From CAIVSN01 sp043778375 (GTDB taxonomy: Bacteria > Patescibacteriota > Gracilibacteria > BD1-5 > UBA2023), in assembly GCA_043778375.1 (NCBI GenBank), contig JAYWGH010000064.1:1-14353 (forward strand): 14,353 bases of DNA, read 5' to 3'. Position numbers and translations under genes: made by a program. The number at the start of each line of letters is the position of its first letter. The stretch's first letter is position 1. Below, one piece after another: positions 11,718 through 14,353 of this stretch. The notes beneath the pieces were generated by a model. That model did no database searches. It had not been told where the DNA came from and saw only the letters and a program-made list of their open reading frames with translations.

Positions 11718-14353
11718 TATCTACCAAGATTTGATCAAGATTGATCCTTCCCTTATTCCTCACGAGCAAGAGATTATGAAAGCTCTCAAAGTTCTCCTCT
11801 CAGAAAAACCAGATACCAAGTTTGATGCAAAATTTGCAGCAAATCTCAAGGCAAAATTGATGGCTGAGTCTGCCATAGCTCCCGAGCTCACTCGCTCGAA
11901 GTGGATTACTCCAATTTTTGAAGCATTTCGGAGTCGTATGCTCAAAGGAGCTCTCGCTGGACTCGTAGTCCTCATGCTCGCAGGAGGTGGAGTCTACTAT
12001 GGTCGCAGTATATTTACTGCACCGACGGTGATCGCAGGGAACTGGGACTTCAACTACAAAAAAATCCCGTACAATGTACCATCGATTGATATTACGATGA
12101 GTACGAGTCTTAAGGCTGAGTCTGTTACTAAAAACAGCGTCAAGATCACTCCATTTGTACCTGGGACTCCTGAGCTCAAGGATGGGAATATTGTTTCCTA
12201 CAAGCTCGAAAAGCCTCTCGAAATCGGAAAATTCTATACACTCGAGCTCGGGGAATCTATCGAATCACGCATCGGTAAATCTCTCTGAAAATCCGTTCTC
12301 TACGAGATTGAAGCAGTCGGTGCAGTGGCGGTATCTCGCATGATCCCGACGAGTACGACCACCGGGCTTTTCAAAAACCCACTCGTTGTATTTAATATTC
12401 CGGTCATCCCTCAGTCGAGTCTCGGAGAGCGAGATAAGCTCTCATGTCCGATCGAGTTTACTCCAGCGCTCAAGGGGAGGTGTACTTGGCCGAGTTCAAA
12501 TATTATGGAATATCGACTTGATGAGCCGATGCAAGCAGCTACGAGATATGACGCAAAAGTACAACTCGCAGGGGCGGGATTTCTCTATCCGATGCAGGCT
12601 GCCTACACAGGGAGTATCAGTACAACTCCACTCATCATGATGGTCGGTCAGTCCACCATTTCTCCCGATGCAGCGACGAATACAAAAGATGAGGATGTAA
12701 CGGTATTTTCACCGAGTAGAGGAGTACTTTTGAGATTTTCAGCGCCAGTTGCTAAGGGTGAGCTCAAGAAGTTTCTAAAGATTTCAAGGTCAACAGAAGC
12801 CGTCCCAACAGTTTCTCCAGCAATTGCACCAGTGAGTGGAGCTTCGATTCCCTATAATCTTGTCTCATCTGATAATACTGAGATCGCAACCGAGTTCAGA
12901 GTATTTGGCACATCAGAGCCACTCGAATACAGCGCTCAGTATACAATTGATCTCGCCAAGTGACTTTTGCCTGCCTATGGCAATCTCCCACTTGAAAATC
13001 CAAAAAGCCTGAGTATTTCGAGTGTAGACCTTCTTGAGTCTATGGCTGTACAGGCTCCAAACTATTCAGCGACTGGAGTTCTCGAGAGCTATAGTGATGT
13101 ATATGCCTCTGAGATTGCAAATACTCTCCCGAGTCGTGGAGCCAAGATTAATATTAATCTCGCTGAGGAAATCGAGCTCACTCCAGGGTCTATTCGATTT
13201 GAGTTTGAGGGATTACCTGCCGTCGCGTGTAATATAAAATACCTTAAAAAAGATACTCCAGAGTCTGACTGAAGTCTCAAAATGGTACCAACTGATGATA
13301 AACGTCGCGTTGAGTGTACTCCCGCAGATGAGCTCCCAGTAGGAAAGCGCGGGAATCTTGTATTCCAGAAATCACTCTCAGCTGGCCTCAAGACTGATTA
13401 TAAAAGAGAGATTTCAGTAGCTCCAAAATTTACGATCGACACTTTTGAGCTCGAAAGTCCTACCCGAGGTTGCTTCTATTCGACTACTCCTATTGGGTCA
13501 AATACTCGAGGAATCACCCTCTCAAACAGAGGAAAGATTCTCCATAACTACTCTTCTAACAGTGAGACATGCCCAAGCCGATGAGCATTGTATGGTACGT
13601 ATTCAGATGTACGATTTACTCCAAATATGAGTTCACAGATCAAGGCTTCTCCCGAGCTTCGAGATATGTTTGGACAGACACTCGAGCGAGCTTTTGAGAA
13701 GTCAGTCACTGTCGGCGCAGTTGGGCCGGAGGATAGATATCTCTACACCACTGCCAGTCGTGATATACAGACGATTCCCTCTAATCTCCCTGTTGTTGTC
13801 GGGCTTCAGTCAGTCAATACCACTTCTGCAAAGATCGAAATATGTGAGCTCGATGAGCGAGGATATATGGATTATCTTACCCGACAGTATACCTCAAACT
13901 ATAATCCTATTTGTATCAGTACAACTCCGAAAGATATCACCACAAAAAACCTCAATTGGGATCTCAGTATTACTAAGTTTGATATAGCTGAATTTCTCGG
14001 GCGTCCGATTGCGAGTAACTTCGTGCTCGTACGAGGAAGTGCACTCGAAAAATTCAATATCTGATATGAAGGCTCTGTTCAAAGTAATCGAGAATTTAGA
14101 ACGATGTACCTCCGTCAAAATCTCGCACTTGCGCTCGTTTCAGGAGATAACAGTAAAATGCTTGCAACTTCACTCGACGGGAAAACTCTTCCGAGCGATC
14201 TCGTATTTAGTCATCAGGATGCTCGCCCTGGATTTGTATTTACTCCACCAAAATGGAATCCTACCAGTAAACTCTACGAAGGAGGAAATGATCCAGATGT
14301 ACTCATCGCCCGTAATAAAGATTTCTTTGGAATCATTACTCGAGCGCAAGATG
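11701..14353 (+). CDS. Large membrane-anchored protein: anti-sigma-like N-terminus plus Ig/macroglobulin-like ectodomain (3' truncated; five in-frame UGA=Gly)
   Basis: 884 residues are visible and the frame is open at the window edge. Residues 1-80 are a cytoplasmic segment with 'KPDTKFDAKFAANLKAKLMAE', resembling the pre-membrane part of many anti-sigma proteins. One helix follows at about 82-103, then an ectodomain. Residues about 110-210 and 210-425 look like SbsA-type Ig-like (Big_5) units ('SVKITPFVPG', 'LEIGKFYTLEL'). From about 425, strands such as 'SNLPVVVGLQSVNTTSAKIE' and 'RQNLALALVSGDNSKMLATS' resemble the MG domains at the start of bacterial alpha-2-macroglobulins. The pbpC neighbour supports this, as yfhM-pbpC adjacency is common. 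The thioester region is beyond the window. UGA lies at residues 196, 421, 524, 628 and 788. Overlap with the sigma gene suggests a sigma/anti-sigma pair. The macroglobulin and anti-sigma labels are inferences; the topology is well supported. Confidence 0.7.

Noticed and set aside
1..14353. CRISPR array, insertion sequence or rRNA
   Set aside because: No regularly spaced repeats, transposase motifs or rRNA-like sequence were seen.

Overview
The window comes from a bacterium that reads UGA as glycine (translation table 25). This points to the Candidate Phyla Radiation lineages Absconditabacteria (SR1) or Gracilibacteria; nothing here separates the two. The evidence is direct. At least nine genes are interrupted by in-frame TGA, and several of those codons fall where the protein family has an invariant glycine: LNST-G and L-G-NLSL in a DUF262/DUF1524 nuclease, the first Gly of the G-H-S-L-G nucleophile elbow of an esterase, and SLH-domain glycines. 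Every real gene end seen is TAA or TAG. Read with the standard code, these genes look like strings of pseudogenes. Start codons mostly lack a Shine-Dalgarno sequence and follow short A/T-rich leaders.

Layout. 1-810: C-terminus of a YebC/TACO1-type protein, a hypothetical acidic/coiled protein and a terminator. 808-1678, minus strand: a YraN-family protein and a small Cys-rich YkgJ-like protein, both readable only with UGA=Gly. 1766-3009, minus strand: a PrgI-family membrane protein and a TraC-like protein (type IV secretion/pilus accessory parts) with promoter and terminator. 3029-4042, plus strand: secF with its own promoter. 4175-4640: tRNA-Arg(UCG) and tRNA-Leu(GAG), a partial duplication of the tRNA-Leu 5' end, and a strong terminator. 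4640-6949: a structured non-coding stretch followed by a very AT-rich GmrSD-like (DUF262 + DUF1524) gene, which looks like an acquired defence island beside the tRNAs. 7054-8427: a secreted protein with three SLH repeats fused to a PHB-depolymerase/feruloyl-esterase-like hydrolase. 8495-8907: a small membrane protein with promoter and terminator. 8913-10991, minus strand: a penicillin-binding protein of the PBP1C type. 11139-14353, plus strand: an ECF sigma factor overlapping a very large membrane-anchored protein that runs off the window.

The most interesting unit is the last 5.4 kb. A PBP1C gene is divergent from an ECF sigma factor gene, which overlaps by 17 bases a gene whose product has a short cytoplasmic anti-sigma-like segment, one membrane helix and then many Ig/macroglobulin-like domains. 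In E. coli and many other bacteria, alpha-2-macroglobulin genes sit next to pbpC. The layout therefore suggests a periplasmic or surface macroglobulin built directly onto an anti-sigma anchor, which could couple protease attack or envelope damage to sigma release and cell-wall repair. The anti-sigma and macroglobulin assignments are inferences; the gene order, overlap, membrane segment and recoded reading frames are visible in the sequence.
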